Positions 17,606 to 25,725 of a DNA stretch of 64,000 nt are shown piece after piece. Where the stretch lies: positions 62,001 to 126,000 of the forward strand of contig JAEWFD010000040.1 in NCBI GenBank assembly GCA_023388995.1, given 5' to 3'. Made by a program: the position numbers and the translations under genes. The DNA is from Bacillota bacterium. GTDB lineage: Bacteria > Bacillota_I > Bacilli_A > Erysipelotrichales > Erysipelotrichaceae. The notes under the pieces were generated by a model. The model worked only from the letters and a program-made list of their open reading frames with translations. It was not told the origin of the DNA and did no database searches. How positions within the stretch are numbered: position 1 is the stretch's first letter; each line of letters opens with the position of its first letter.

Positions 17606-18385
17606 ATGAAACAAATTGAGAAAAAACCTCTTATCGTAGTGGAAGATCTACGAAAGGTATATATGCTCGGTAAAGAGAAGGTTGTGGCTTTGAATCAGAT
17701 TAACCTAACCATCAACAAGGGTGAAATTGTTTGTATTTTTGGGAAATCTGGAAGCGGGAAATCCACATTGCTTAATATGCTCGCAGGTTTGGAAAAACCT
17801 ACCAAGGGGCGTGTTATGATTGGCAAGACCAATTTGTCAGCATTAAATGAGAACAAATTAGCGATCTTCCGGCAACGACATATTGGCTTTGTATTTCAGT
17901 CGTACAACTTACTTAGTATTATGACCGCCAAAGAGAATGTGGCGATGCCGCTTATGTTTAAGGGGATTGGCACCAAGAAAAGAAACTTGGTGGCAGCCAA
18001 GATGCTCACCGAAGTTGGTTTAGGAGATCGTATAAATCATCGCCCGAATCAAATGAGTGGTGGTCAGCAGCAGCGGGTTGGGATTGCCAGAGCTTTTGTG
18101 GCAAGGCCTAAAATTGTGTTTGCCGATGAACCGACCGGGAATCTGGATAGCAAGACCACAATTGAAGTAATGGAATTGATTGTGCGCATGGCTAGAGATA
18201 ATGAACAGACCATTATTTTGGTAAGCCATGATCCGGAGATTGCGAGCTACGCGGATCGTATTATCTATTTGATGGATGGAGATATCGAAAAGATCGTGGA
18301 TCAGACGCAGAAGAATGAAGAAGTGACAGAACAAGTAGCTGTTAATGAAATGCAAGAAGAGGAACACAAGGAGATACTAGTATGA
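17606..18385 (+). CDS. ABC transporter ATP-binding protein, MacB/LolD type
   Basis: 259 aa from ATG 17606 with GGAGG; the frame is open further upstream but without an RBS. Walker A GKSGSGKST, Q-loop FQSYNLL, signature MSGGQQQRVGIARAF, Walker B IVFADEPTGNLD and the H-loop SHDPE are all intact. The NLDSKT sequence and overall length match the MacB/LolD class that works with FtsX-type permeases, encoded two genes downstream. The acidic C-terminal tail (~235-259) is outside the ATPase core. It overlaps the next gene by ATGA. TATAAT at 17575-17580 is the probable -10 of its promoter. Confidence 0.9.
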   Translation: MKQIEKKPLIVVEDLRKVYMLGKEKVVALNQINLTINKGEIVCIFGKSGSGKSTLLNMLAGLEKPTKGRVMIGKTNLSALNENKLAIFRQRHIGFVFQSYNLLSIMTAKENVAMPLMFKGIGTKKRNLVAAKMLTEVGLGDRINHRPNQMSGGQQQRVGIARAFVARPKIVFADEPTGNLDSKTTIEVMELIVRMARDNEQTIILVSHDPEIASYADRIIYLMDGDIEKIVDQTQKNEEVTEQVAVNEMQEEEHKEILV

Positions 18386-20148
18386 AAAAAATGAGTGTAT
18401 TTTTGTTGGGACTAATGATGGTAGTTAGTAATTTGATGGGGGTAATAGGTGTAAAAGCGGCATCGACAGACCCAGTTGTACAGGGAGTTACGAACTGTAA
18501 AGCAGTGCCTACGTGGTCATCGACAAGAGAACCTATTCCCGCTTATGAGCCAGTGGAAATGGAAGTAAGCTGTAAACTAGTTGGACTAGAAGATTATGAA
18601 TTTCTTGAAAGTAAAAGTATTGTTGAAATGCTTCCTACATCTGATTTTCAATCGAATCGTGGCAGTGGCCCAAGAGAAGCAATGTTATATGAACATAAAA
18701 GTAGCTCAGGAAAATTAATTTCAATAGAGTTGGTTTTCAAAAATATTGTTTATCGCGGTACTGGAAGTTTGTTCGAGATTGATGGAGAATTAGTTTTTGA
18801 GAAAACTAGTGATAGCACAGAGAAAAGAGTTTCAGTTAGTGAATCATTTTCAATTGCTGAGACGGGAACAGTTGGAGAAGCACCGGAACCAAAGTTAAAA
18901 CCATATATTGTAAAGTACGAAGTGTCAGCACCGGAGATCAAAAAGAATGATGAGTTCTCAATCGTCATGGAAGTGGTAGATCCAAACTATCGCTACAGTG
19001 ATTTGGTGAATAAGAAATTTGACAGCGCCTTCGCACTTCTTTCCGACAAAAACTTCAATGCACCTAATATGCAAGGAGAGATTTCCAATATTGGATCTGA
19101 TTCAATGGGAAACTTGAAGTATGAAGTTCGGTTCAATAATATTCGCTATTTAGGTCCTGATTCCATTTTAGAATTCAGAATCAATTATAAAGCACAAGTT
19201 TTAATCAACAATAAGATCTATAACGCAACAATTGACAATACTTTGACAAGAACAATTTTCGAAACCAGCAATACAGGTGGTTCCGATTCTGTCTATAAAC
19301 CAAACATCTTGATCAGCAACTATACTGGTTCTTCAGGTGTGATCGCCGGGAAACAAATAAATTTCAAGGTTACTTTCAAAAATACAAGTTCCAGTGTTGC
19401 AGTAAACAACATTGTAATTGGTGTTGACGGAAATAAGATATTTGCTATGGCAAAAGGTGTTAATAAAGTATTTGTGAATGAAATCAAGCCTGGAGCAGAG
19501 GTTACAATTGATCTAAGCATGATTGCGGTGAAAACAGCAGAACCTTCCAGTTATCCAATCACATTTAATGTTTCCTATAACTATATGGGAAAAGGAAATA
19601 CAATTGAAGACGGTACTATGAGCAGTGAAATTGCGATTCCGATAACACAAGTTGACCGTGTTCGTATTAACTATGCGAAAATGCAAAATGCTTATGTCGG
19701 TATGGAGTCGGAATTGAGTTACAGCATTTTGAATACAGGATTGTCTCCGGTAAAAAATGCACAGATTGAAGTGATTGATGAAACTGAAAAAAGTTTGGGT
19801 ATTTTGTATCTTGGAAACATTGATCCAAGCAAGGAAGCAAAAGGTACAAACTTATATATTATGTTTGATGAAGGAAGAGAATATAAGTTAACGTTGAAAC
19901 TGACTTACGAAGATGAAAACTTCAACCAGAAGGAAATGCGCGAGGACTTTACGGTCAATGTGATGGGCGGATATGAGCCGCCGATTATTCCGATTGACCC
20001 TACCTTACCTGGTGAAGAACCGAAATCAAAAAACAACAATTGGTTATTCTTTGGCGGAGCTGCAGTGATCGCTGCTTTAGGTGGTGGATTTGTGCTCTAT
20101 AAAAGACGCAAGAATAAACAAGGTGTGATCAACGATGAAGATCTCTGA
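18382..20148 (+). CDS. Exported S-layer/NEW3-like protein of the ABC module
   Basis: 588 aa. N-terminal signal peptide (~1-26, ending VKAAS), a large extracellular part made of repeated beta-sandwich segments (~30-540; e.g. GVIAGKQINFKVTFKNTSS, YVGMESELSYSILNTG, typical of COG1361/NEW3 adhesion domains), and a C-terminal membrane helix (~555-575) followed by KRRKNK and an acidic tail. LPGEE before the helix is not a convincing sortase motif. It is encoded between an ABC ATPase and an FtsX-type permease with overlaps on both sides, so it probably forms the extracellular partner of that transporter, in place of the usual membrane-fusion protein (inference). Confidence 0.7.
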   Translation: MKKMSVFLLGLMMVVSNLMGVIGVKAASTDPVVQGVTNCKAVPTWSSTREPIPAYEPVEMEVSCKLVGLEDYEFLESKSIVEMLPTSDFQSNRGSGPREAMLYEHKSSSGKLISIELVFKNIVYRGTGSLFEIDGELVFEKTSDSTEKRVSVSESFSIAETGTVGEAPEPKLKPYIVKYEVSAPEIKKNDEFSIVMEVVDPNYRYSDLVNKKFDSAFALLSDKNFNAPNMQGEISNIGSDSMGNLKYEVRFNNIRYLGPDSILEFRINYKAQVLINNKIYNATIDNTLTRTIFETSNTGGSDSVYKPNILISNYTGSSGVIAGKQINFKVTFKNTSSSVAVNNIVIGVDGNKIFAMAKGVNKVFVNEIKPGAEVTIDLSMIAVKTAEPSSYPITFNVSYNYMGKGNTIEDGTMSSEIAIPITQVDRVRINYAKMQNAYVGMESELSYSILNTGLSPVKNAQIEVIDETEKSLGILYLGNIDPSKEAKGTNLYIMFDEGREYKLTLKLTYEDENFNQKEMREDFTVNVMGGYEPPIIPIDPTLPGEEPKSKNNNWLFFGGAAVIAALGGGFVLYKRRKNKQGVINDEDL

Positions 20149-21508
20149 TTTATTTAAGCTTTGTATATCAAATTTATGGAAGCGGAAAGTCAGAACGTTA
20201 TTAACAGTCCTTGGTGTGGTGATTGGAACTAGTTCCATCGTAGTTATGATTTCTCTTGGGGTAGGCTTAGAAGAAGCACAAAAAGAGATGATCAGTCAAT
20301 GGATGGATATTACGACAATTGAAGTATATGGAAATGGCGGTGGGGGCCGCATCTCTGTAAAAGAAGGCGGGGGTGGATCACAAAACTCCGTTTTGAATGA
20401 GAAAATGGTTGAACAATTCCGGACTTTGCCAAATGTTGTGGCAGCGACACCGGTCCTCAGAATCTATGCAGATGATCCTGAGTGGAGTGAAGTTGTGATG
20501 ACAAGCGGACGTTATACGTATAGCGGATCGCTTATTGGTATGGATTTGACGATGCTTGAAAGTTTAGGATATAAGCTGAAGGAAGGTCGTTGGCCAACAT
20601 TGCTGGATGAAAACATCATCCTATTTGGTGAAAATGCTGCATATAATTTTGTAGATAAGAATTCCAGCAATCCTTATCCAATGGTGCCGGAACCGGATGC
20701 GAATGGCGAGCGTAAGCCTCCGAAAGTAAATCCGATGACAGGAAGAATTTACATTCGTCCCGGATTCCGTTCTACCGATGAGAATGGCAATCCGATCATT
20801 GCTCCGAAAGAAATCAAAGATTATAAGATTGCAACTACTGGTGTTGTAGCAGGTGATTACCAAAAAGACTATGGAGAATCATTCAATGCTGCTTATATCG
20901 ATTATCGGTTGGTTGTAAAACTGCGTGAGGATTACTACAAATTGAATAATATCAAAGCCACTAACAATGGATTTGATAATGTTCGGATTAAAGTAAATGA
21001 TATGAAGAATGTGGCAGCCGTTGAGAAGGCAATACAAGACCAAGGGTTTAATACATACAGCTTTGAGCAGATCCGTAAGCAAATGGAGGATCAAATGCGC
21101 AATATTCAGCTGGTGTTAGGTGCCTTGGGTGCTGTTTCAATGCTTGTAGCGGCACTTGGTATTGCGAACACAATGGTAATGTCCATTTATGAACGTACAA
21201 GAGAAATTGGCGTTATGAAGGTCATTGGCTGCAAGTTACGAGATATTCGTTCCATGTTCTTAGTGGAAGCTGGAACAATCGGTTTGTTGGGAGGGGTAGC
21301 TGGCTTGGCATTAAGCTATGGACTATCCTATGTTGTGAACAAGGTCGTTGGCAGCAGCATGTTTGGCGGCGGACAAGTTTCAGTGATTCCAATATGGCTT
21401 GTAGTTCTCGGATTTTCATTTTCGATTCTGGTTGGTGTTGTCTCGGGATTATATCCTGCTCAGCGAGCAGTTAAGATCAGCGCACTGGCAGCAATTAGAC
21501 AAGATTAA
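20135..21508 (+). CDS. ABC transporter permease, FtsX/MacB family
   Basis: 457 aa, overlapping the previous gene by 14 bp. First membrane segment ~20-43 (TVLGVVIGTSSIVVMISLGVG), a large extracellular MacB-PCD domain (~45-315) rich in Gly near 65-80, then three membrane segments (~325-455) with the FtsX signature YERTREIGVMKVIGCKLRDI and PAQRAVKISALAAIR at the C-terminus. This is the mechanotransmission class of ABC permease rather than a classical importer. Ends the three-gene module; a terminator follows immediately. Confidence 0.9.
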   Translation: MKISDLFKLCISNLWKRKVRTLLTVLGVVIGTSSIVVMISLGVGLEEAQKEMISQWMDITTIEVYGNGGGGRISVKEGGGGSQNSVLNEKMVEQFRTLPNVVAATPVLRIYADDPEWSEVVMTSGRYTYSGSLIGMDLTMLESLGYKLKEGRWPTLLDENIILFGENAAYNFVDKNSSNPYPMVPEPDANGERKPPKVNPMTGRIYIRPGFRSTDENGNPIIAPKEIKDYKIATTGVVAGDYQKDYGESFNAAYIDYRLVVKLREDYYKLNNIKATNNGFDNVRIKVNDMKNVAAVEKAIQDQGFNTYSFEQIRKQMEDQMRNIQLVLGALGAVSMLVAALGIANTMVMSIYERTREIGVMKVIGCKLRDIRSMFLVEAGTIGLLGGVAGLALSYGLSYVVNKVVGSSMFGGGQVSVIPIWLVVLGFSFSILVGVVSGLYPAQRAVKISALAAIRQD

Positions 21509-21532
21509 ACTCCTGCATCAGGAGTTTTTTTT
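21508..21532 (+). terminator. Rho-independent terminator of the ABC module
   Basis: AACTCCTG-CAT-CAGGAGTT perfect 8-bp stem followed by eight T. Confidence 0.9.
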
Positions 21533-21575
21533 GTGTAAGAGCTTTCTAAAAAGATATTTCTGGGGTGAATTTGTG

Positions 21576-21604
21576 TTGACAACATTCAGCTGCTTGGCTA
21601 TAAT
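21576..21604 (+). promoter_or_regulatory. Consensus sigma-A promoter of the yhf-type operon
   Basis: TTGACA (21576-21581), exactly 17 bp, TATAAT (21599-21604). The expected start is near 21611, at the edge of an inverted-repeat operator. Confidence 0.85.
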
Positions 21605-21608
21605 GAGC

Positions 21609-21636
21609 CTATAAGTACAAAAAAATGTATTTATAG
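21609..21636 (+). promoter_or_regulatory. Operator 1, TACA-N6-TGTA inverted repeat at yhfZ promoter
   Basis: Arms CTATAAGTACA and TGTATTTATAG are 11 bp with one mismatch around an A-rich 6-bp spacer. It overlaps the expected transcription start, a position suited to repression. The same core recurs at 22602-22623. Confidence 0.7.
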
Positions 21637-21659
21637 AGGATAGTATTGGGAGGGAAACT

Positions 21660-22583
21660 ATGAAGGAAGAGTTATATCAAAAAACAGGACTCATTGTCAG
21701 CAGATTGGCACAAGAACTGATGGGATATACAGTGCAAAACCGCATTCCTTCGATCTCCTTTTTTGAAGAAAAATTTCAGGTATCGCGGGGAACAATTCAA
21801 AATGCATTTTCCTTTTTGAAACAAGCAAATGCAATCGAACTGGTAAATAAGGGGAAATTGGGAACCTATTTGCAAGCGATTGATTACCGTACTTTGCAGC
21901 AATACTCTATTAAAGACAGTTTAATGGGAATTATGCCATTGCCATATTCAAAAGTATATGAGGGGCTGGCAAGTGCTTTGTATGAGGAATTAAAAGATTC
22001 GACTTTAAACTTTAATATGGCTTATATGCATGGGGCAGAATCACGAATCTCGCTCGTCACAAAAGGAGCATATGATTTTGCGGTTTGTTCCTTGTTTGCG
22101 GCACAACGAGCAATGGAGTCCGGACAGCCGATTAAGATCCTTTGTGATTTCGGAGAATTCAGCTACTTATCCAAGCACGTATTGGTTATGCATGAATCTT
22201 ATCAGAATGGCATTCAAGATGGAATGAAAGTGGGATACGACAGCAATTCCATTGACCAAAGGGAAATTACATTGGAATTAACGAAGAAGCTGGAGCATAT
22301 AACTTTGGTACCTACCCATTCCCATCAAATCGTATCCAACATTATAAAGCGCATCATTGATGCGGGAGTTTGGAACTATGATGAAATTCAGGAACATAGT
22401 GAATATGCGTTGCAAATAGTAGAATTAAAGCAAATGAACCTAAATCAATATACAACAGCAGTTATTGTGATCCGTGAGCAGGAAAGCGCATTGGAGCATA
22501 CGTTGCTGCAACGGCTTGACAAAAAACGAATTCGTGATGTCCAAGCAAAAGTTAGAAGCGGTGAACTCATTCCAAGCTACTAA
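21660..22583 (+). CDS. yhfZ: YhfZ-type GntR-like transcriptional regulator
   Basis: 307 aa, GGGAGG RBS. N-terminal winged helix (~5-70) of GntR type: IPSISFFEEKFQVSRGTIQNAFSFL with the usual S-R-x-T recognition helix. The remaining ~230 residues match the YhfZ C-terminal domain, which looks like a periplasmic-binding-protein-type ligand domain (VTKGAYDFAVCSLFAA). It heads a gene set equivalent to E. coli yhfZYXW-php-UTS, whose pathway is unknown. Two inverted repeats with the same core, one at its promoter and one just downstream of the gene, are candidate binding sites. Confidence 0.8.
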   Translation: MKEELYQKTGLIVSRLAQELMGYTVQNRIPSISFFEEKFQVSRGTIQNAFSFLKQANAIELVNKGKLGTYLQAIDYRTLQQYSIKDSLMGIMPLPYSKVYEGLASALYEELKDSTLNFNMAYMHGAESRISLVTKGAYDFAVCSLFAAQRAMESGQPIKILCDFGEFSYLSKHVLVMHESYQNGIQDGMKVGYDSNSIDQREITLELTKKLEHITLVPTHSHQIVSNIIKRIIDAGVWNYDEIQEHSEYALQIVELKQMNLNQYTTAVIVIREQESALEHTLLQRLDKKRIRDVQAKVRSGELIPSY

Positions 22584-22601
22584 CCTAGTTTTTTTACAAC
22601 A

Positions 22602-22623
22602 AATATACAAAATAATGTATATT
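22602..22623 (+). promoter_or_regulatory. Operator 2, perfect TACA-N6-TGTA inverted repeat before yhfY
   Basis: AATATACA and TGTATATT form a perfect 8-bp inverted repeat around an A/T 6-bp spacer, in the 53-bp gap between the regulator and the PRD gene. Core and spacer length match operator 1. Confidence 0.75.
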
Positions 22624-22636
22624 AGAAAGAGGAGCT

Positions 22637-22978
22637 ATGTTAAAATTCAGAATTGACATTTTAAAGGACAATGGCGTAATAACGAAGGACGTTCAAGATT
22701 TCATGTATCAAGTGATTGATTACCTTGCTGACCAATATTCCGCTGTAACACAAGAGCAGGCAACGATGTTTATTACTCATCTTGCGATGGCAACGCAGCG
22801 GATTCTGGCAGGTACGATAGCAGAAGGAATGGAAGCATCCATATTTGAAGAAGTGATGAAGCATGCAGGATACGACAATGCTTTGCAGGTATTGTCTTAT
22901 ATAGAGCAACATAGCGTTGTGAAGTACCCTGAAAGTGAACGGCAGTATTTAGTTCTTCACTTGTGCAGCATGTTTTAA
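22637..22978 (+). CDS. yhfY: PRD-domain protein, YhfY-type
   Basis: 113 aa, RBS AGAGGAG. A single PTS-regulation-domain (PRD) helical bundle: conserved His lie in MFITHLAMATQRI and in QYLVLHLCSMF, the two positions typically phosphorylated in PRDs. There is no DNA-binding domain. The E. coli yhf cluster has an equivalent stand-alone PRD protein (YhfY). It may tie the operon's activity to PTS phosphorylation state; this is inferred only from the domain. Confidence 0.7.
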   Translation: MLKFRIDILKDNGVITKDVQDFMYQVIDYLADQYSAVTQEQATMFITHLAMATQRILAGTIAEGMEASIFEEVMKHAGYDNALQVLSYIEQHSVVKYPESERQYLVLHLCSMF

Positions 22979-22994
22979 GAAAGGAGGACACAAG

Positions 22995-23366
22995 ATGATC
23001 AAAATTGTAGTAGGTGGTCAAATCAGCAAAGATGAGATCGCAAAATTCATCACCAATTTCATGGGAGACAAGGCTGAGGTAACCGTGAAAAATGATCTGG
23101 ATGCCGCAATGGCTATGAAGGCTGGCCAATTCGATTATTATGTTGGAGCATGCAACACTGGTGGGGGCGGAGCATTGGCAATGGCAATGGCATTGGTAGG
23201 AAGCGATAAATGCGCCACGATATCAATGCCGGGCAATATTTGCTCTGATGAGTTTATGATTGCGGAAGTGAAAAAAGGGAAGACATGTTTTGGCTTTACT
23301 GCACAGCATGCAGAACAAGTACTACCAGTTGTATTACAGCAAATGCTATTAGAAAAAGGAGAATAG
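22995..23366 (+). CDS. yhfU: YhfU-type DUF2620 glycine-rich protein
   Basis: 123 aa, strong AAAGGAGG RBS. The glycine-rich segment YYVGACNTGGGGALAMAMAL is the hallmark of the DUF2620/SFCGS family, of which E. coli YhfU is a member. The fold looks like a small alpha/beta nucleotide- or sugar-phosphate-type protein, but the function is unknown. It precedes the yhfT transporter gene by 2 bp in the same order as related clusters, which suggests a link to transport or to the first step after uptake (inference). Confidence 0.75.
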   Translation: MIKIVVGGQISKDEIAKFITNFMGDKAEVTVKNDLDAAMAMKAGQFDYYVGACNTGGGGALAMAMALVGSDKCATISMPGNICSDEFMIAEVKKGKTCFGFTAQHAEQVLPVVLQQMLLEKGE

Positions 23367-23368
23367 TC

Positions 23369-24661
23369 ATGAATTATATCGTTATTATGGCCATCGGTGC
23401 ATTAGCATCAGTATTGACCAATAGAGGAATCGCTGTATTTAATGATGGTTTCAGACCCATCGTTCCCCAATTTTTTGAGGGGAAAATCAGCCGTCAGGAA
23501 TTAGCAGCAACAAGCTTTGCAATCAGCTTCGGACTGGTCGTAGGATTTGGGATTCCTACTTCCATCGCAGCTTCTATCATTCTGATTCATAGTTTACTTC
23601 TTACTACAGATATTATTGGTACTTTCTGTCCAAGCGGTATTAAGGGAACAATCCTTGCTGCTGTGATTGGCGGACTATATGGTTTGGGTATTTTGGTTGG
23701 CTTGCAAGTAATTGTTGACTTATTTGCAAAATTGCCATTTAATTTCTTGAGTTTGCTTGGTAAGGTAAGCAGCCCGGTTACTGCAGCCTTCGCCATTTTC
23801 CCTGCTGTAGCGATTGCTTACCAGCATGGTTTCAAAAAAGGTGGTATTACCGGAATGATTACTGTTCTGGCATATTTCCTGATTAAGAGATTCGCAAAAT
23901 TCTCATTGGGTGCTTACACAATTGCACTGAATGCAGAAGGAACTTCCATGTTAATCGGAACATTGTTCATGTTGTATTTTGCATCCCAAGTCAAAGGAAC
24001 ACAATCCAGCAATGAATCATTAACGGAAGTGTTTTCCGTACAAGTGAAACGGATTCAAAGTAACTGGATCTTGCTTGCTGTGATGGGTGGTTTAATTGCT
24101 GCAGGAACAAGTTTGACAATGATTGCCGGTGACCCAACTTCCTTGGCATTGATCGCTGCAGGAGACTGGACTAGTGCGGGACTTGCTGCATTTGCTCGTG
24201 CTGTTGGCTTTATCCCGCTTGTTTTCACCACTGCTATCGTAACAGGTGTTTATGGTATTGCTGGTTGTACATTTGTCTTTGTAGCTGGTATTTTCTTGCA
24301 TGGCAATCCAATCTTTGCATTCCTTGCAGGTGCTGCTATTATGATTGCGGAAGTATTCTTGATTCGTTTGTTTGCAAAAGGAATGGACCACTTTCCTGGC
24401 GTACGTGAAATGGGTGAACATATTCGTACTTCCATGAATCGTGTTTTGGAAGTTGCCTTGTTAGTTGGTGGTATCGTTGCTGCTGAAGCAATGGCAGCAG
24501 GAGTAGGAAGTTTGTTTGTAATCGGGTTCTATTTGCTGAATAAAAAAGCGAAGAAACCAATCGTGGATTTGGCTGTCGGACCAGTGGCTGCTATTTGCTT
24601 TGGTATCTTGCTGAATATCTTGATTGTAATTGGCATTTATGTATTGCCGGTTGTAGCTTAA
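23369..24661 (+). CDS. yhfT: YhfT-type membrane transporter
   Basis: 430 aa from ATG 23369 (AAAAGGAGA). Roughly 11-12 membrane segments across the entire length, with Gly/Ala-rich helices (e.g. AAVIGGLYGLGILVGLQVIV) and the N-terminal segment GIAVFNDGFRPIVPQFFEG that recurs in YhfT proteins. The family is annotated as a putative transporter of unknown substrate. It is probably the uptake system for the compound processed by the six downstream genes. Confidence 0.8.
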   Translation: MNYIVIMAIGALASVLTNRGIAVFNDGFRPIVPQFFEGKISRQELAATSFAISFGLVVGFGIPTSIAASIILIHSLLLTTDIIGTFCPSGIKGTILAAVIGGLYGLGILVGLQVIVDLFAKLPFNFLSLLGKVSSPVTAAFAIFPAVAIAYQHGFKKGGITGMITVLAYFLIKRFAKFSLGAYTIALNAEGTSMLIGTLFMLYFASQVKGTQSSNESLTEVFSVQVKRIQSNWILLAVMGGLIAAGTSLTMIAGDPTSLALIAAGDWTSAGLAAFARAVGFIPLVFTTAIVTGVYGIAGCTFVFVAGIFLHGNPIFAFLAGAAIMIAEVFLIRLFAKGMDHFPGVREMGEHIRTSMNRVLEVALLVGGIVAAEAMAAGVGSLFVIGFYLLNKKAKKPIVDLAVGPVAAICFGILLNILIVIGIYVLPVVA

Positions 24662-24664
24662 TAC

Positions 24665-25723
24665 ATGCTTACGACATTTGCCAAAAAAACATTTTTAGCA
24701 CTGAAAAATCCTTATCACACTGTGATCAAAGTTCAGCCGCTGATTATCGATGAAGCAAAAGAATATTATGATCGTGGGAGTGACGTGTATTACGTTGGTG
24801 TGAAAAACACCAACGTAATACCATCTTCTTTTATACGGCAGCTGCAAAATGCAGGCTGCTTCTGGCATACTGTTGACGCTGGTGCACACTCGGGCAGAGC
24901 AGTAGATACTTCGCTGCAAAATCCGTTGACACTACGGTGTATGAGTGGATCTTCCAGCGGTACTGCTTTAAATGTACTGTATGGCATCAATGATATCGGA
25001 ATTGGAAGTGATGGTGGTGGCTCCATACTGGCGCCTGCTGCCTGTGTCAATTTATTTGGATTCATGAGTCCGCTGCTGCCGGTGCGGCAAATGAAGAAGC
25101 AGTCAACGGATGGTATTGCAATGACGCCATCTACCGGAGTGATCACACGAGAATGGAAGCCGCTGATTCATGTATTGAACCATTGCTTTGCGTTTTCGGA
25201 GAATGAAAAACAACCTGTCAGCTTAGTTGTTCCAACGCAGAAAAGCTGCATCAATCCGTTTTTAGACGAGTACGAGTATCTAAATAAACAGCTAATGCAA
25301 CGGAAAAAAATTACGATAGAAGAAATGGACTATCCTGATAAATATGGGGACCGGAAGCCGCTGATTGATTTTTTGAAGCAGCCCCAGTTAGAGGGAAAGA
25401 TTATTGTTTCCATCGAAGGTCCGGTGGATCGCCATGGCATTGGAGACAGCATTTTTGGTCAGTTTGATGAAACAACAAAGCAGGAGCAAAGAGCAAGCTG
25501 CAAAGGACTGCTGCGTGTTGTGAATATGGCAGGCAAGAGTGCAGTGATTATCCCGATGCCGGAACTTGGGGTCGGAATGTTGTTTATTTGTGACAGCACC
25601 AAACCGCAAATTGCAGCAATGCTGGAGGTTGCAAGCCGCTTTCTGCAACCACGAAATGTACTTGCTGACCGTTATTTTTTAAATATAGATCACCATTTTC
25701 AAGCTGATTTTCTGGAGGAATAA
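24665..25723 (+). CDS. Amidase-signature-like protein within the yhf-type operon
   Basis: 352 aa, 3 bp after yhfT; no clear RBS, so it may depend on coupling. The segment from ~95 to ~135 resembles the amidase signature: MSGSSSGTALNVLYG and GSDGGGSILAPAACVNLFGF correspond to GGSSGGSAAAVA and GTDTGGSIRIPAAFCG, retaining both serines. The expected catalytic Lys is not obvious (K around VKNTN is a candidate), and the protein is shorter than the usual 450-500 aa. It could hydrolyse an amide in the operon's substrate or be a diverged homolog. The E. coli yhf cluster has no counterpart. A perfect 15-bp inverted repeat lies inside the gene (24787-24821). Confidence 0.65.
   Translation: MLTTFAKKTFLALKNPYHTVIKVQPLIIDEAKEYYDRGSDVYYVGVKNTNVIPSSFIRQLQNAGCFWHTVDAGAHSGRAVDTSLQNPLTLRCMSGSSSGTALNVLYGINDIGIGSDGGGSILAPAACVNLFGFMSPLLPVRQMKKQSTDGIAMTPSTGVITREWKPLIHVLNHCFAFSENEKQPVSLVVPTQKSCINPFLDEYEYLNKQLMQRKKITIEEMDYPDKYGDRKPLIDFLKQPQLEGKIIVSIEGPVDRHGIGDSIFGQFDETTKQEQRASCKGLLRVVNMAGKSAVIIPMPELGVGMLFICDSTKPQIAAMLEVASRFLQPRNVLADRYFLNIDHHFQADFLEE
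24787..24821 (+). repeat. Perfect 15-bp inverted repeat inside the amidase-like gene
   Basis: Arm 24787-24801 is exactly complementary to 24807-24821 with a 5-nt GAAAA loop. It is fully within coding sequence (residues ~41-53) and lacks a T-run, so it is not a standard terminator. Confidence 0.85.
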
Positions 25724-25725
25724 AG

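Noticed and set aside
20005..20100. Possible LPxTG sortase signal (LPGEE) in the exported ABC partner
   Set aside because: Thr and the usual spacing are missing, and the tail after the membrane helix is longer than in sortase substrates; treated as a membrane anchor.
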